DNA of 64,000 nucleotides from Ignavibacteriota bacterium. Lineage in GTDB: Bacteria > Bacteroidota > Ignavibacteria > Ignavibacteriales > Ignavibacteriaceae. Under the pieces are notes generated by a model. That model was not told where the DNA came from. It did not search any database and saw only the letters and a list, made by a program, of their open reading frames with translations. Shown one piece after another: positions 61,853 to 64,000 of the stretch; position 1 is the stretch's first letter; each line of letters starts with the position of its first letter. Position numbers and translations under genes: made by a program. The stretch spans positions 750,001 to 814,000 of the forward strand of contig CP053447.1 of NCBI GenBank assembly GCA_013285425.1, in the 5' to 3' direction.

Positions 61853-63262
61853 ATGGAATTAACAAAACAAGATGTAAATCTTATTGTTGAAAGTGTTCTT
61901 AGAAGACTTAAAGAATCCCATGGTTATGATAAAAAAGGCAGATTACCGATAGGAATTTTTGATACTCTTGACGAAGCATTTTATGAATCAAGTAATGCTC
62001 AAAAGAAAATCAGGAACCTGGAGTTGCGCCATAAAATTATCAAGGCAATTAGAGAAGCGTCTATAAAACACTCGCAAGAACTAGCTGAATTAGCAGTAAA
62101 AGAAACCGGAATGGGTAGAGTGTCTGATAAAATAAGTAAGAATTTACTTGTGGCAAATCAAACTCCGGGTCCTGAGATATTAGAGCCTCAGGCACTGTCG
62201 GGCGACCGTGGATTAACTTTAGTTGAAAATGCACCCTGGGGCGTTATTGCTTCAGTTACTCCTTCAACTAATCCAACTGCTACGATTATTAATAACAGTA
62301 TAAGTATGATATCTGCCGGCAACTCAATAATATTTTCTCCTCATCCGGCAGCTAAAGCAGCATCACAACGGACTATTTCAATACTTAACGAAGCTGTAAT
62401 CAATGCGGGCGGACCGGCTAATTTAATGGTTACAGTTGCTGAACCAAGTATTGAAGTTGCAAATAATCTGTTCCAGTATCAGGGAATTAATTTACTTGTA
62501 ATTACAGGCGGCGAGGCGGTGATAAGTGCTGCGAAAAAAGTTACAGATAAAAGACTTATAGCTGCGGGCGCTGGTAATCCGCCGGTGGTGATTGATGAAA
62601 CTGCTGATATTGCAAAAGCAGCTAAATCAGTTGTATTCGGTGCGTCTTTCGATAACAATATTATCTGTGTTGATGAAAAAGAAATTGTAATTGTTGATTC
62701 GGTTGCTGATGAGTTTAAACGTGAATTGAAAAAACACAATGCCGTTGAAATCAGTCTCGCTCAGGCAAATGAATTAGCTAAACTGATATTCAAAAATTAT
62801 CCATCGAATGATCTGATATTAAACAGAAAATTTGTCGGGAAAGATGCAAAGATTCTTGCTGATGCAATTGGAGTTAACGTGCCCGAAGATACAAAACTGC
62901 TTTTTGTCGAAACTGATAAAGATCATCCATTTCCGCAAACTGAAATGATGATGCCGGTAATCGCAATGATAAGAGCGCATAATGCTGATGAAGCAATTGA
63001 TGTCGGAATCGAGCTTGAACATGGATTGAAACATACCGCTGCTATGCACTCAAGAAATCTTGATAACCTGCATAGAATGGCGAGTGAGATCAATACAAGC
63101 CTGTTTGTAAAAAACGGACCTTGTCTTGCCGGACTTGGTGTTGGCGGCGAAGGATGGACAAGCATGACGATCTCAACTCCGACCGGTGAAGGTGTAACTA
63201 ATGCAAAAACTTTTGTGCGGCTCAGAAGATGCACATTAGTTGATCATTTCAGAATTGTTTGA
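61853..63262 (+). CDS. eutE: CoA-acylating acetaldehyde dehydrogenase EutE
   Basis: A 469-residue aldehyde dehydrogenase that turns acetaldehyde, CoA and NAD+ into acetyl-CoA and NADH. The N-terminal amphipathic helix (KQDVNLIVESVLRRLKES) is a typical shell-targeting peptide. The core shows the NAD region APWGVIASVTPSTNPTATII and the catalytic Cys in DNNIICVDEKE. It completes the lumenal pathway from EutBC; EutD uses its product. Confidence 0.95.
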   Translation: MELTKQDVNLIVESVLRRLKESHGYDKKGRLPIGIFDTLDEAFYESSNAQKKIRNLELRHKIIKAIREASIKHSQELAELAVKETGMGRVSDKISKNLLVANQTPGPEILEPQALSGDRGLTLVENAPWGVIASVTPSTNPTATIINNSISMISAGNSIIFSPHPAAKAASQRTISILNEAVINAGGPANLMVTVAEPSIEVANNLFQYQGINLLVITGGEAVISAAKKVTDKRLIAAGAGNPPVVIDETADIAKAAKSVVFGASFDNNIICVDEKEIVIVDSVADEFKRELKKHNAVEISLAQANELAKLIFKNYPSNDLILNRKFVGKDAKILADAIGVNVPEDTKLLFVETDKDHPFPQTEMMMPVIAMIRAHNADEAIDVGIELEHGLKHTAAMHSRNLDNLHRMASEINTSLFVKNGPCLAGLGVGGEGWTSMTISTPTGEGVTNAKTFVRLRRCTLVDHFRIV

Positions 63263-63267
63263 TTGAA

Positions 63268-64000
63268 ATGGAGAAATCAAACGGAAAATTTGAATTTGTT
63301 AATTCACAGATAAGAAGAATTGAAGAAATTGTTAATGATGAATCAAAGGTAAAGTTAAATTCTTCTTTCAGAGCCGGAGTAGATCTTGGAACATCTGATG
63401 TTGTTGTCGTCGTTCTTGATGATAAGGATAATGTTGCTGCTGCGTTTCTCGAATGGGCTGATGTAGTTAAAGACGGAATTGTTCTTGACTATTGGAAGGC
63501 TATAAATATTGTTTCCGGGCTGATTAAAAAAGCTGAGAGCAAATTAGGTGTTGAAATTAAATCAGTTAATACATCTTATCCGCCGGGAACAGACCCGTAT
63601 ATTTCTGTTAATGTTATAAAAGGTGCAGGGTTAGAAGTAAGCGAAATTGTTGATGAACCCTCAAGTTTTGCAAAGTTGATTAATCTTGAAAGCGGGGCAG
63701 TGATTGATATTGGCGGAGGAACAACAGGTATTTCAATTGTTAAGGATAAGGAAATCATTTATTCTGGTGATGAGCCAACAGGCGGAGTTCATCTTACTTT
63801 AACAATTGCCGGTAATCAAAAGGTATCTTTTAACGATGCTGAAATTATGAAAAGAAAAGATTCTAACGGAAAACTTAAACCAATAATTTTGCCGGTATTT
63901 GAAAAAATGACAGACATAGTAAAAAATCATATTTCAGATTATGATGTGAATGATATTTTTTTAACCGGCGGAACTTGTTGTTACCCCGGAATTGATGAGG
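63268..64000 (+). CDS. eutJ: EutJ, Hsp70-like protein, truncated by window end
   Basis: The ATG at 63268 opens a frame that is still open at base 64000 (244 complete codons). It matches EutJ: FRAGVDLGTSDVVVVVLDD, FLEWADVVKDGIVLDYW, TSYPPGTDPYISVNV, GAVIDIGGGTTGISIV and FLTGGTCCYPGIDE. EutJ is an ASKHA/actin-like protein of uncertain role, perhaps a chaperone. Only about 30 residues should be missing. It follows the eutE stop by 5 nt. Confidence 0.93.
   Translation, partial: MEKSNGKFEFVNSQIRRIEEIVNDESKVKLNSSFRAGVDLGTSDVVVVVLDDKDNVAAAFLEWADVVKDGIVLDYWKAINIVSGLIKKAESKLGVEIKSVNTSYPPGTDPYISVNVIKGAGLEVSEIVDEPSSFAKLINLESGAVIDIGGGTTGISIVKDKEIIYSGDEPTGGVHLTLTIAGNQKVSFNDAEIMKRKDSNGKLKPIILPVFEKMTDIVKNHISDYDVNDIFLTGGTCCYPGIDE

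Overview
The window is AT-rich and densely coded. It looks like a chromosome segment from a bacterium of the Bacteroidota/Chlorobiota/Ignavibacteria side (FCB group). Five encoded proteins end in type IX secretion (T9SS) sorting tails: a [13 protein letters not shown] motif followed by a terminal KKMxLxK/R. Several genes are preceded by the FCB-type -7 box TAnnTTTG. A diphosphate-type phosphofructokinase, an MtaB of the FCB kind and a six-domain S1 protein fit the same placement. I infer an Ignavibacteria-like organism; the exact species cannot be read from the sequence.

Layout. 1-4.4 kb: secreted NHL beta-propeller proteins, including a one-blade remnant and a propeller fused to an esterase. 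4.4-15.4 kb: one tightly overlapping operon with a secreted beta-lactamase-fold hydrolase, a complete carbohydrate ABC importer (two permeases, binding protein, MalK-type ATPase) and four consecutive ADP-ribosylglycohydrolase-family proteins, one of which has lost its metal ligands. 15.4-16.2 kb: gene-poor. 16.2-41 kb: mostly housekeeping: mtaB, rpsA, cmk, dnaX, a free-methionine-sulfoxide reductase, lon, uvrD/pcrA, PPi-phosphofructokinase, the two-step agmatine to putrescine pathway, a DMT exporter, dsbD, mscL, one more T9SS protein, pckA and an aspartate aminotransferase. 41.5-44 kb: a small outer-membrane protein plus a TonB-dependent-receptor-like protein.

44.2-64 kb: an ethanolamine utilisation (Eut) microcompartment locus. 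It opens with a lipoprotein, a Cache/HAMP histidine kinase and a REC-LytTR response regulator. Then come eutH, a porin-like protein, a secreted HAD phosphatase lipoprotein, a strong terminator, eutA, eutB, eutC, eutL, an EutK-like shell protein, a ParA/MinD-type ATPase, eutS, eutP, eutQ, eutT, eutD, two eutM copies, eutN, eutE and a partial eutJ running off the end. Expected flow: a phosphatase and porin may release and admit ethanolamine; EutH imports it; EutBC (reactivated by EutA, cofactor from EutT) makes acetaldehyde inside a shell of EutM/S/L/K/N; EutE and EutD convert it to acetyl-CoA and acetyl phosphate.

The most unusual points are: (i) the ParA-family ATPase translationally coupled to an EutK-like shell protein with a lysine-rich linker, a candidate positioning system for an Eut microcompartment; (ii) the four-gene ADP-ribosylglycohydrolase array inside a sugar ABC operon, which looks like an undescribed glycoside uptake and cleavage pathway; (iii) a shared ATTAGTAnCAA motif and a 21-bp-spaced direct repeat that may tie the two-component system to the eut operon. 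No tRNA, rRNA, CRISPR array, insertion sequence or prophage was recognised.
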